Source: Phycisphaerales bacterium (lineage in GTDB: Bacteria > Planctomycetota > Phycisphaerae > Phycisphaerales > UBA1924). Taken from it: a stretch of DNA of 36,542 nucleotides. The stretch is from NCBI GenBank assembly GCA_020853975.1, contig JADYXW010000003.1:1-36542 (forward strand), given 5' to 3'. This document shows positions 1 to 6,976 of the stretch, piece after piece. Each line of letters starts with the position of its first letter. Position 1 is the first letter of the stretch. The notes beneath the pieces are model-generated. The model did no database searches. It was not told where the DNA came from and saw only the letters and a list, made by a program, of their open reading frames with translations. The translations under genes and the position numbers were made by a program.

Positions 1-369
1 CCCTTCGAGTTCGAGAACTGGGCGGTCATCGCCCTGGGCGGCGTCCCCAACAAGGTGCAGATCGGCGACATGGGCATCGACGGGCGCATCTTCCCCGTCG
101 GCAGCAAGCCCTCGGACAAGGACAGCATGTTCGCGGGCGACTGGTTCCCCATCCAGGTCAAGCAGATGGACAAGGTCGGCCGCCCCGACATCGACCAGTT
201 CGAGGCCGTCATGGCCCGCGAGGAACGCGACCGCGGGTTCTTCGTCTCCTTCGGCTTCACCTCCGACGCCGAGCAGGAGTGCGCCGCCTTCCACAAGAAG
301 ACTGGCCGCCTGATCAAGCTCATCACCGTGCAGGAAATCCTCGACGAGCAGCACGTGCAGAAGATGTGA
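1..369 (+). CDS. C-terminal part of a DNA methylase/restriction-type protein with a PD-(D/E)XK-like nuclease fold (5' end outside window)
   Basis: The reading frame is open from base 1 and ends at TGA 367-369, so only about 122 C-terminal residues are visible. The fragment starts PFEFENWAVIALGG, continues with VGDMGIDG-like residues (IGDMGIDGRIF), and then PIQVKQ about 25 residues later. A GxxGIDG Asp followed by a [EQ]xK motif is the usual core of Mrr/RecB-like nuclease domains. From memory, this kind of tail is found fused behind site-specific adenine DNA methyltransferases, so the missing N-terminus is probably a methylase. Function is therefore inferred to be restriction-modification, with the tail binding or cutting DNA. 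The methylase motifs themselves lie outside the window and cannot be confirmed. Confidence 0.6.
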   Translation, partial: PFEFENWAVIALGGVPNKVQIGDMGIDGRIFPVGSKPSDKDSMFAGDWFPIQVKQMDKVGRPDIDQFEAVMAREERDRGFFVSFGFTSDAEQECAAFHKKTGRLIKLITVQEILDEQHVQKM

Positions 370-460
370 GGGCCAGGCGACCAAACTCGAAAGAAAGCTC
401 GTTGGCTTAGAACACTTCAGGGAGTGGAGCAACTATCTGCTTGTCGCGACCGTTGCGGCG

Positions 461-754
461 ATGGGCTGGGTCGGATCGTCGAAGGATCTGTTCGCGGAGC
501 TTCGCGCGGCGTCGCTGGTGTGCCTCGTGCTATCGCTCGCGTTCGGCATCATGTCGCTCTCGGCGGTACCGCACCTGTCAAGCCATGTCCGCGATGATGA
601 TGAGTCCATCTATCACACATGGACTGCAATCTGGATCTTTCCCTGGCAGGCTGGAGAACGTCGATTCGTTCGCCTCAAGTGGCTCTGCTGGCCTCAGCAC
701 GCGCTCTTTCTGATTGGTGCGGCGCTGTACTGCACCGGAGCGGTATTCGGCTGA
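461..754 (+). CDS. Small predicted membrane protein, unknown function; start uncertain
   Basis: From ATG 461 this gives 97 aa with two hydrophobic stretches (LVCLVLSLAFGIMSLSAVP and HALFLIGAALYCTGAVF) separated by a polar loop. The same frame stays open upstream to a stop at 311-313 and reads plausibly as protein just before the ATG (FREWSNYLLVATVAAMGW). The ATG thus falls inside what looks like a first membrane helix. No ATG, GTG or TTG occurs in frame between the upstream stop and 461, so the true start may be non-canonical, or the gene may be a truncated or frameshifted remnant. Base composition is visibly less GC-rich than in the neighbouring genes, and it follows a restriction-type gene, which suggests accessory DNA. 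I do not recognise the family. Confidence 0.4.
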   Translation: MGWVGSSKDLFAELRAASLVCLVLSLAFGIMSLSAVPHLSSHVRDDDESIYHTWTAIWIFPWQAGERRFVRLKWLCWPQHALFLIGAALYCTGAVFG

Positions 755-1029
755 TCGAACGCGAGCTTGGGCACGTGGCCGGCGAGAGTTGCCGAGGGAG
801 CCGGCAAGGTTCCCTCTGCGCCGGCGACTGCCTTTTGACTTGCTATGTACGCGCTGCTGCCACCGCCGGTCTCGATCGCTGCCTGCTGGCCGTCCACCTG
901 CCCTTTGGATTGATCGCGGCGAGGAAGTGGGAGTCGTAGCGGCCGATGTCAAGGAAGGGCGCCAGCCGAGCGAGATGCGGCTGCCGTCGAGCCCTTCGAG
1001 GTGCGCGAACTGGACCCCGCGCGCGGGCG
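755..1029. other. Intergenic stretch with possible gene debris
   Basis: No intact gene is supportable here. On the minus strand, right after the thiC stop, three successive frames each show a short coding-like run: VQFAHLEGLDGSRISLGW, then PFLDIGRYDSHFLAAINPKG, then QVDGQQAAIETGGGSSAY. They are in three different frames and interrupted by stops, so they could be remnants of a decayed gene. They could equally be chance open frames in GC-rich DNA. Confidence 0.3.
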
Positions 1030-2988
1030 TCACACCACCCTGTCTTCCTTCCCGATCCCCAGCGCGGGTCTGACGTCGATCTGGACGAGCGTGGACCCGA
1101 CCTTTTCCTTGTGCAGCTTCGCCGCGGTCTGCGGGTCCATGTAATCGCTGTGGCACGAGAGCTTGTCCTCTTTTCCCGGTGCCCCGTGCCCAGTGCCCAG
1201 GGCCTTCTTCGTCTTGTTCGCCAGCTTGTGGATTTCCTCGGGCGTCAGCACGCCCCGCCTGGCGAGGATTTCCTGCTGGTCCGGGGTAAGGGCGGCGGAC
1301 TTGACGGCGGCCCCGGCGCGGCCGTTGGCACCCACGCGCTCGAAGCCCTCGGCCTTGCCGCTGGCGAACTCCTGGATTTCCTTGCTGATGCGGACGCTGC
1401 ACCAGTCGTGGCCGCACATGGCGCAGAAGTCGGTGTCGACGTCGAGGTCTTCGTCGTGGTAGGCGCGGGCTGTGTCGGGGTCGAAGGAGAGCTCGAAGTG
1501 CTTCTCCCAGTTGAGCGCGGCGCGGGCCTTGGTCAGCTCGTCGTCGCGGTCGCGCGTACCGGGGATGCCCAGGGCAACGTCCGCGGCGTGGGCGGCGATC
1601 TTGTAGGCGATGCACCCCTGCTTCACGTCGTCCTTCTTGGGCAGGCCCAGGTGCTCCTTGGGCGTGACATAGCAGAGCATCGCGGCCCCGTGATAGGCCA
1701 TCGCCGTGGCGCCGATGCAGCTTGTGATGTGGTCGTAGCCCGGGAACACGTCCGTGACCAAGGGGCCAAGGACGTAGAAGGGTGCGCCGTGGCAGAGCGT
1801 GCGCTGCACCTTCGCGTTCCACTCGATCTGGTCGAAGGGGACGTGCCCGGGCCCCTCGATCATGACCTGCACGCCCTGACGCCACGCGCGCTCGGTGAGC
1901 TCGCCCAGGGTTTCGAGCTCGGCGATCTGGGCGGCGTCGGTGGCGTCGGCGAGCCCCCCCGGGCGGAGGCCGTCGCCGATGCTGAATGTGACGTCGTACT
2001 GCCTGAGGATGAGGCAGATGTCGTCCCAGCGGTCGTACATGATGTTCTCGCGCCCGTGCACGAGCATCCACTTGGCGAGGAGCGACCCGCCCCGGCTGAC
2101 GATGCCGATGAGCCGGTTCTTCACGTGCTTCAGGTGTGCGCGGCGCACGCCCGCGTGGATCGTGAAATAGTCCACGCCCTGCGCCGCCTGATGGTGCAGA
2201 GAGGCCTCGATGGTGGCCCAGTCAAGGTCCTCGATCTTCTTCCCGAGGATCATCGAGTAGATCGGGACCGTGCCGATGGGGACCGTGGAGTTACGGATGA
2301 TGGCCTCGCGGCAGGCGTCGAGGTCGCCACCGGTCGAGAGGTCCATCACCGTGTCCGCGCCCCACTTCTCGGCCCACTTCAGCTTCTCCACCTCTTCGTC
2401 CGTGCCGGAGGAGACGGGCGAGGCGCCCATGTTCGCGTTCACCTTGGTGCGGCTGGCGCGGCCGATGCACATCGGGTCCAGCCGGTGCCTCAGGTGGTTG
2501 ATGTTCGCGGGGATCACCATGCGGCCCGCGGCGACCTCGTCGCGCACCGCGAGCGCGGCCCTGCCCGGGTAGAGCGCCTCAAAGTGCGGCTCGCGCTCGG
2601 CGACGCGCCTCATCTGGGGCGTGATGCTGCCCAGGCGGGCGTGCTCGAGCTGTGTGATGGGCGTGAAGCCCGCGGGGAATGACACGACGCGATGCTCGCC
2701 CCGGGCCGAGACAAACGCCGCGTGATGGCACGCGCCGCAGGGCGAGGATGCAACGGGCGGAGGGAGCGGGGCGCTGGATGCGACGGTGAGCCAGCCATCG
2801 GGCAGAAAGTCCCAGGCGGTCTTGTCGCTGGGTGGGGGCATGCCCGGGGTGTCGGGGCTGGCGAACATGAGAGGCCCGCCGACATCCGGCGCGAGCGCGA
2901 AGGACCCGGGGGTGGTGACGTGCTGCGTGCCGCCGGGGTTGAGGGCCCCGTGCAGGGGAGCGGCGAAACGGTGTGGAGTCGCGGGCAT
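1030..2988 (-). CDS. thiC: Phosphomethylpyrimidine synthase ThiC
   Basis: ThiC converts aminoimidazole ribotide to the hydroxymethylpyrimidine phosphate moiety of thiamin using S-adenosylmethionine and a [4Fe-4S] cluster in the cytoplasm. The 652-aa product carries the family core in order: [21 protein letters not shown] ([11 protein letters not shown]), [44 protein letters not shown] and DHITSCIG. The C-terminal cluster motif is CAMCGHDWC (Cys about 522, 525 and 530; CX2CX4C), the non-canonical radical-SAM arrangement of ThiC. About 120 residues follow this motif, ending with a helical-looking charged tail. The start at MPATPHR is fixed by the TPP riboswitch ending four bases upstream. It is transcribed divergently from the DUF1697 gene and no other thiamin gene is in the window. 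Confidence 0.97.
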   Translation of the reverse strand: MPATPHRFAAPLHGALNPGGTQHVTTPGSFALAPDVGGPLMFASPDTPGMPPPSDKTAWDFLPDGWLTVASSAPLPPPVASSPCGACHHAAFVSARGEHRVVSFPAGFTPITQLEHARLGSITPQMRRVAEREPHFEALYPGRAALAVRDEVAAGRMVIPANINHLRHRLDPMCIGRASRTKVNANMGASPVSSGTDEEVEKLKWAEKWGADTVMDLSTGGDLDACREAIIRNSTVPIGTVPIYSMILGKKIEDLDWATIEASLHHQAAQGVDYFTIHAGVRRAHLKHVKNRLIGIVSRGGSLLAKWMLVHGRENIMYDRWDDICLILRQYDVTFSIGDGLRPGGLADATDAAQIAELETLGELTERAWRQGVQVMIEGPGHVPFDQIEWNAKVQRTLCHGAPFYVLGPLVTDVFPGYDHITSCIGATAMAYHGAAMLCYVTPKEHLGLPKKDDVKQGCIAYKIAAHAADVALGIPGTRDRDDELTKARAALNWEKHFELSFDPDTARAYHDEDLDVDTDFCAMCGHDWCSVRISKEIQEFASGKAEGFERVGANGRAGAAVKSAALTPDQQEILARRGVLTPEEIHKLANKTKKALGTGHGAPGKEDKLSCHSDYMDPQTAAKLHKEKVGSTLVQIDVRPALGIGKEDRVV

Positions 2989-2992
2989 AGGT

Positions 2993-3076
2993 CGCTTCCC
3001 TCCGCCGGTGCGAGCCGGATCAGGTTCTACGGGTGCATCTCAGCATCGACCCCGAATGGTCGTTGCGCCCCGAGCG
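2993..3076 (-). promoter_or_regulatory. TPP riboswitch (THI box) controlling thiC
   Basis: On the minus strand this stretch contains the conserved THI-box blocks in order: CGGGGCGC, ATGCTGAGATGCACCC, AGAACCTGATCCGG and ACCGGCGGAGGGAAGC. CGCT (3073-3076) and AGCG (2993-2996) can close helix P1. Only four bases (ACCT) separate P1 from the thiC ATG, so there is no room for a separate terminator. The 3' aptamer strand GGAGGGAA is itself the best Shine-Dalgarno, about 10 nt from the ATG. TPP binding would therefore be expected to block ribosome access directly. Confidence 0.95.
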
Positions 3077-3084
3077 TGTTCGCC

Positions 3085-3090
3085 ATCATA
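3085..3090 (-). promoter_or_regulatory. -10-like element for thiC
   Basis: TATGAT on the minus strand lies about 8 nt before the 5' end of the TPP aptamer, so transcription would begin almost exactly at the aptamer. No convincing -35 hexamer is visible upstream in the GC-rich spacer. Confidence 0.4.
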
Positions 3091-3113
3091 GAGCGCCGGC
3101 GCCGCCCGTCGCG

Positions 3114-3119
3114 TAGGCT
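3114..3119 (+). promoter_or_regulatory. TANNNT element (TAGGCT) 5 nt before the DUF1697 start
   Basis: There is no Shine-Dalgarno before ATG 3125. A -10-like hexamer this close would put the transcription start at or next to the ATG, giving a leaderless mRNA. It is one of eight similar cases in the window. Confidence 0.35.
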
Positions 3120-3124
3120 GGTGC

Positions 3125-3667
3125 ATGACCCCAGCCGTCGCCCTCATCCGCGGCATCAACGTCGGGGGCAAGAACACCCTCCCCATGGCCTCGCTCCGGT
3201 GCATCTGCGAGGACCTGGGCCTGCGGAACGCGGCGACGTACATCCAGAGCGGCAACGTGGTGTTCACGGGGTCGGCAACGGCCATTGCTGCAGCGTCACG
3301 GAAGATTGCGGCAGGAATTGAGCAGTCCCACGGCTTTCGGCCGAGCGTTGTCGTCCGCACGCTGGAGGAGACACGCGCGGCACTCGCCGCGTGCCCCTTT
3401 GAGGGCGATCCGGCGCGGGTGCTTGTGATGTTTCTCGAGGGCGAAGCGGTGCGCGGCGCGGCCAAAGCGGTCGCGGCGGTGTGCACAGGTCCGGAGCGGA
3501 TCGTCGTGGCCCGGGGAGAGGCGTACCTGCACTTTCCGGAGGGCGTGGGCGCCTCGAAGCTCTCGATGGCGAAGGTGGAGGCGGCGCTCGGCACGCCCGG
3601 AACCTGCCGCAACGTGCGCACGGTCGCGAAGGCCGTGGAGATGATGGAAGCGATCTCGGCCAGTTGA
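3125..3667 (+). CDS. DUF1697 family protein
   Basis: 180 aa. The N-terminus ALIRGINVGGKNTLPMASLR, the following AATYIQSGNVVF and the later ASKLSMAKVEAALGTPGTCRN-type segment are hallmarks of the DUF1697 family of small cytoplasmic proteins. The biochemical function of the family is not established, as far as I know. The length matches the usual 170-185 residues and the protein appears intact. It is divergent from thiC across 136 bp that hold the riboswitch and both promoters. The ATG at 3125 is preceded by no Shine-Dalgarno but by TAGGCT at 3114. Confidence 0.93.
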   Translation: MTPAVALIRGINVGGKNTLPMASLRCICEDLGLRNAATYIQSGNVVFTGSATAIAAASRKIAAGIEQSHGFRPSVVVRTLEETRAALAACPFEGDPARVLVMFLEGEAVRGAAKAVAAVCTGPERIVVARGEAYLHFPEGVGASKLSMAKVEAALGTPGTCRNVRTVAKAVEMMEAISAS

Positions 3668-3776
3668 GACCGAACTCTCACCATCGAGTGTGGCACGGTG
3701 CATTTTTCGCCGCGTTCGGCAGGGCGGTTGCCGAGCCCGCCGCGGGTTACGACAAGACCAGAGCACCGGGTTCTGC

Positions 3777-3804
3777 GCCCGAGCGGAGCGGGCTCGCTAT
3801 TTTT
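3777..3804 (+). terminator. Putative rho-independent terminator after the DUF1697 gene
   Basis: A short hairpin GCCCG / CGGGC (3777-3781 with 3789-3793, 7-nt loop) is followed within a few bases by TATTTTT. The stem is short, so this is a weak to moderate candidate. Confidence 0.4.
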
Positions 3805-3857
3805 CAATCTCTTCTGAAAGTTCAGTTGCCGGCGGGCGGGCATTGCGCCCAATCACG

Positions 3858-3863
3858 TAGCCT
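3858..3863 (+). promoter_or_regulatory. TANNNT element (TAGCCT) 6 nt before TTG 3870
   Basis: This fits the spacing of the other candidate leaderless starts and would favour TTG 3870 as the start of the ABC exporter. Leaderless translation from TTG is less usual, so it is weaker than the ATG cases. Confidence 0.25.
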
Positions 3864-3911
3864 GGGTACTTGGGCCGGGTTGCGCCCTCGTTCCGGCGCG
3901 ATCAGGCCGAT

Positions 3912-5936
3912 ATGGTGCGGGCAGCGACTCGCATGATTGACCCCCGCGCATCCAGCCGCCGACGCTTCGAGGACTATCAGTCCTCGCGCCGCACCGACAA
4001 GCAGTGGGCCGAGCGGCCATCGCCCGGCAAGCCGGGCAAGCCAAAGCACAAGCGCTCTCGGAGCTTCTTCGAGCTGTTCGCTCTTTTTTGGGAGGTCGCG
4101 GCACCCGGCCACCGGGGGTCACTGGCCCTCGCGCTCTTCACGCTCACCATCGTCACGGGCATCGGCCTTGTGATCCCTGCGTCTACGAAGGTCGCGATCG
4201 ACTATGTCCTGACGGACAGCCCGGGGCCGAGCGGCATCCCCGCCTCGGTGCGGGATGCGTTCTCCCTCCCCAGCACGCGCGAGTCGCTGCTGTGGTGGCT
4301 GGGGCTCTTCATCGTGGGAATGGCGGCCATCGGGGTGAGCATCGGCACCGTCGGTCGATGGCAGATGACGCGCGTGACCAAGCGCGTGCAGGCCCACTTC
4401 AGGCGCGTGGCCTTCGAGCACGCGGTCCGCCTCCCCCTGCACCGCATCCAGCACTACAAGAGCGGCGGCATGGCCAGCGTGCTCCGCGAGGACGCGGGCC
4501 TCGCGGGCGAGCTCCTCTTCTCCCTCGTCTACAACCCGTGGCGGGCCATCGTGCAGCTCCTGGGCACGCTGGTCATCCTCGCGTTCGTCGACTGGCGCCT
4601 GCTCGCGGGCGGCCTCATGCTCATCCCCGCCGTGTGGTTCACCCACCGCACCTGGATCAGCCGCATCAGGCCCCTCTACCGCGACGCCAACCAGGTGCGT
4701 CAGCAGATCGACGCGACGACGACGGAGGCGTTCGGCGGCATGCGCGTGGTGCGGGGCTTTGGGCGTGAGCGGGCCGAGTCGTCCCGGTTCACCGGCGCGC
4801 AGCACTTCATGACCCGTATCCAGATCATCACGTGGTGGTGGTCCAGGTGGCTGGAGATCGTCTGGGCGATCCTCATCCCGCTTGCATCGGCGGCGGTGAT
4901 GATCTATGGCGGGACGCAGGTGCTGCGGGGCTCGCTCACCATCGGCGACGTCATGATGTTCTCGACGTACCTGCTGATGCTCCTGGGCCCCCTGGAGACG
5001 CTCACGTCGAGCGCCACTCAGGTGCAGAGCAACCTCGCGGCCCTCGACCGCGTGCTCGACCTGCTGGGCGAGGAGAGAGAGTTCGCGTCGCTGCCGGGGG
5101 AGGTCTCGGTGGACCGCACCACCGCCGAGGGACGGTTCGAGCTCAGGGACGTGTGGTTCACCTACCCGCGCAGCAAGCCCGCGCCGGCCGGCAACGCGGA
5201 CACCAAGGGAAAGCCCGAAGAGGCCCCGGCCGACGCCGGGCCCGTAATCCGGAGCGTCACGCTCTCGGTCGAACCCGGCGAGACCATCGCGCTGGTGGGC
5301 CCCAGCGGCGCGGGCAAGACCACGCTCTGCAATCTCCTCGCACGCTTCTACGACCCCTCGGGAGGGTACATCCGGTTCGATGGTGTGGACCTGCGGAAGA
5401 TCGACCCCGCCTCGTACAGGCGCCTGCTCGGCATCGTCGAGCAGGACGTCTTTCTGTTTGACGGGTCCGTGGCGGAGAACATCGCGTACGGACGGCGCGA
5501 CGCGACGCCCGAGCAGATCATCGACGCCGCCAAGGTCGCCAACGCCCACGGCTTTATCACCCAGCTCGACAAGGGGTATCAGACACTGATCGGCGAGCGT
5601 GGGGTGAGGCTGAGCGGCGGGCAGAAGCAGCGCCTTGCCATCGCGCGGGCGGTGCTGGCGGACCCGCTGATCCTGATCCTCGATGAGGCCACGAGCAACC
5701 TTGACACCGAGAGTGAGGTCCTGATCCAGCACAGTCTCTTCAAGCTGATGCAGCAGAGGACGTGCTTCGTGATCGCCCACCGGCTGAGCACGATCCGCGG
5801 AGCAAGCCGCATCGTGGTGCTTCAGGAGGGCGCCGTCGCAGAGGTCGGCACGCACGAGGAACTGCTCTCGCGCGGCGGCCGCTACTCGGAACTCCTTAGA
5901 TTGCAGGTGGATGGGAAACTGCCCGGACAAGTCTAG
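3912..5936 (+). CDS. ABC transporter, fused permease-ATPase (exporter type)
   Basis: This is a half-transporter of the MsbA/LmrA-like exporter fold, expected to dimerise in the inner membrane and export a hydrophobic or envelope substrate. From ATG 3912 it is about 674 aa. An Arg/Lys-rich N-terminus is followed by six membrane helices over roughly residues 60-360 (first: LALALFTLTIVTGIGLVIP). The ATPase domain follows with Walker A GPSGAGKTT (about 463), Q-loop IVEQDVF, signature LSGGQKQRL (about 566), Walker B LILILDEATS and switch His in IAHRLST. A stretch rich in Pro, Ala and Lys around residues 425-440 is inserted at the start of the ATPase. Starts at TTG 3870 or ATG 3933 are also possible; none has a clear Shine-Dalgarno. 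The substrate cannot be read from sequence. Confidence 0.93.
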   Translation: MVRAATRMIDPRASSRRRFEDYQSSRRTDKQWAERPSPGKPGKPKHKRSRSFFELFALFWEVAAPGHRGSLALALFTLTIVTGIGLVIPASTKVAIDYVLTDSPGPSGIPASVRDAFSLPSTRESLLWWLGLFIVGMAAIGVSIGTVGRWQMTRVTKRVQAHFRRVAFEHAVRLPLHRIQHYKSGGMASVLREDAGLAGELLFSLVYNPWRAIVQLLGTLVILAFVDWRLLAGGLMLIPAVWFTHRTWISRIRPLYRDANQVRQQIDATTTEAFGGMRVVRGFGRERAESSRFTGAQHFMTRIQIITWWWSRWLEIVWAILIPLASAAVMIYGGTQVLRGSLTIGDVMMFSTYLLMLLGPLETLTSSATQVQSNLAALDRVLDLLGEEREFASLPGEVSVDRTTAEGRFELRDVWFTYPRSKPAPAGNADTKGKPEEAPADAGPVIRSVTLSVEPGETIALVGPSGAGKTTLCNLLARFYDPSGGYIRFDGVDLRKIDPASYRRLLGIVEQDVFLFDGSVAENIAYGRRDATPEQIIDAAKVANAHGFITQLDKGYQTLIGERGVRLSGGQKQRLAIARAVLADPLILILDEATSNLDTESEVLIQHSLFKLMQQRTCFVIAHRLSTIRGASRIVVLQEGAVAEVGTHEELLSRGGRYSELLRLQVDGKLPGQV

Positions 5937-6006
5937 AAAAAACCCGCCCGGCCCGCAACCCGACGGTGATGGTCTCGGTAAGCAACTCGAACCCTCTTCC
6001 CTACCG

Positions 6007-6046
6007 CGTCGGGTCGGCTCTCGGGGACGGCCCGACGTGGTTTTTT
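6007..6046 (+). terminator. Rho-independent terminator after the ABC exporter
   Basis: A perfect 7-bp stem CGTCGGG / CCCGACG (6007-6013 with 6031-6037), with further internal pairing possible, is followed by TGG and a run of six T (6041-6046). It separates the exporter from the 85-aa gene. Confidence 0.75.
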
Positions 6047-6054
6047 GATCGTGC

Positions 6055-6060
6055 TATCAT
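6055..6060 (+). promoter_or_regulatory. Extended -10-like element (TGC TATCAT) 9 nt before the 85-aa gene
   Basis: TGCTATCAT matches the extended -10 pattern (TGN before the hexamer) and sits just after the exporter terminator. With 9 nt to ATG 6070 and no Shine-Dalgarno, the expected transcript is leaderless or nearly so. Confidence 0.45.
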
Positions 6061-6069
6061 CGCCCCGCC

Positions 6070-6327
6070 ATGGCAGCGGACTCATACAAGGCGGGGCAGC
6101 GCGTCCGGGTCACCCAGCAGGTTCCACACCTCGGCAACGCCGATCCGACGCTCGCCACGAGCATCGAGGGCACCGTCGTCGGCTTCGGGCAGGAGAAGAC
6201 CGGCTCTTGGTACGCCCACAGCATGGACCACAAGCTGTGGCTCGACCGTCTCAAGCTCCGCAAGGACGACGGCGAGCTGGTCTACGTGAATCTCGACCAG
6301 TACTCCAGCGTCGAAGTCCTCGCCTGA
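6070..6327 (+). CDS. Hypothetical small protein upstream of apt
   Basis: 85 aa, soluble, no signal peptide. The sequence alternates short polar strands: YKAGQRVRVTQQV, then TSIEGTVVGFGQEKTGSWYA, then KLWLDRLKLRKDDGE. This looks like a small beta-barrel of the SH3/KOW kind, but I recognise no named family. It ends 12 nt before the apt start, so the two are probably co-transcribed from the promoter-like element at 6055-6060. Any role in purine salvage would be guilt by association only. Confidence 0.75.
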   Translation: MAADSYKAGQRVRVTQQVPHLGNADPTLATSIEGTVVGFGQEKTGSWYAHSMDHKLWLDRLKLRKDDGELVYVNLDQYSSVEVLA

Positions 6328-6339
6328 TCGGAGCACCCG

Positions 6340-6873
6340 TTGCCGGACTCTCTGCTCGCCCAGCTCAGGGCCCTTATCAAGGACGTGCCGGACTTTCCCA
6401 AGCCCGGGATCGTCTTCCGTGACTTCACGCCCCTGCTCGCGGACCCGGGGGCCCTGGCCCTCGCGGTCGAGCTCATGACCAACCCCTTCCGGGGCAAGGG
6501 CATCGAGGTAGTCGCGGGAGCGGAGTCGCGCGGGTTCATTTTCGGCACAGCGGTCGCCCAATCACTCTCCGCGGGGTTTGTCCCGGTCCGGAAGGCGGGC
6601 AAGCTTCCCCGCAAGGTGCACGGCGTCACCTATGCGCTCGAGTACGGCACGGATCGGGTCGAGATGCACTCCGACGCCGTCCGTCCGGGCTCGCGGGTGC
6701 TGATCGTCGACGACCTGCTGGCGACCGGGGGCACGCTCGCGGCGTGCTGCGAGCTGCTCTCGCACGCGGGGGCCACCATCGCGGGGATCTCGGTGCTCAT
6801 CGAGCTCGAGTCGCTGGATGGGCGAGCCCGCGTCAAGAGCTTTGGCGACGTGCACAGCGTCATCCGCTGCTGA
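6340..6873 (+). CDS. apt: Adenine phosphoribosyltransferase
   Basis: The enzyme makes AMP from adenine and PRPP (purine salvage, cytoplasm). The 177-aa product has the type-I phosphoribosyltransferase PRPP loop VLIVDDLLATGGT, the family N-terminus IKDVPDFPKPGIVFRDFTPLL, and AGAESRGFIFG. Length matches bacterial Apt (170-180). The start is TTG 6340 (MPDSLLAQLR), preceded by CGGAG about 8 nt upstream. No alternative ATG would keep the conserved N-terminal helix. It is probably in an operon with the 85-aa gene. Confidence 0.95.
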   Translation: MPDSLLAQLRALIKDVPDFPKPGIVFRDFTPLLADPGALALAVELMTNPFRGKGIEVVAGAESRGFIFGTAVAQSLSAGFVPVRKAGKLPRKVHGVTYALEYGTDRVEMHSDAVRPGSRVLIVDDLLATGGTLAACCELLSHAGATIAGISVLIELESLDGRARVKSFGDVHSVIRC

Positions 6874-6976
6874 TACTGACTCGCGGGGCGGCTCTCCTCG
6901 GCACCCTGTCGCGCAGCGCGTAGGATTCCACTTCGCACGGGCGGAGACTTCGCCCGCGCCTCTGGAGACTGCATTC

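Noticed and set aside
619..939. 106-aa plus-strand frame overlapping the small membrane ORF
   Set aside because: It has mixed Cys/Arg-rich composition with no hydrophobic pattern or motif. It competes with the more plausible 461-754 frame.
946..2682. 578-aa plus-strand open frame opposite thiC
   Set aside because: It is an antisense shadow of a strongly conserved gene in GC-rich DNA. The protein is low-complexity, rich in Val, Arg, Gly and His, with no motif.
4119..5930. 603-aa minus-strand frame opposite the ABC exporter
   Set aside because: It is a shadow frame; the plus-strand protein has all ABC motifs and this one none.
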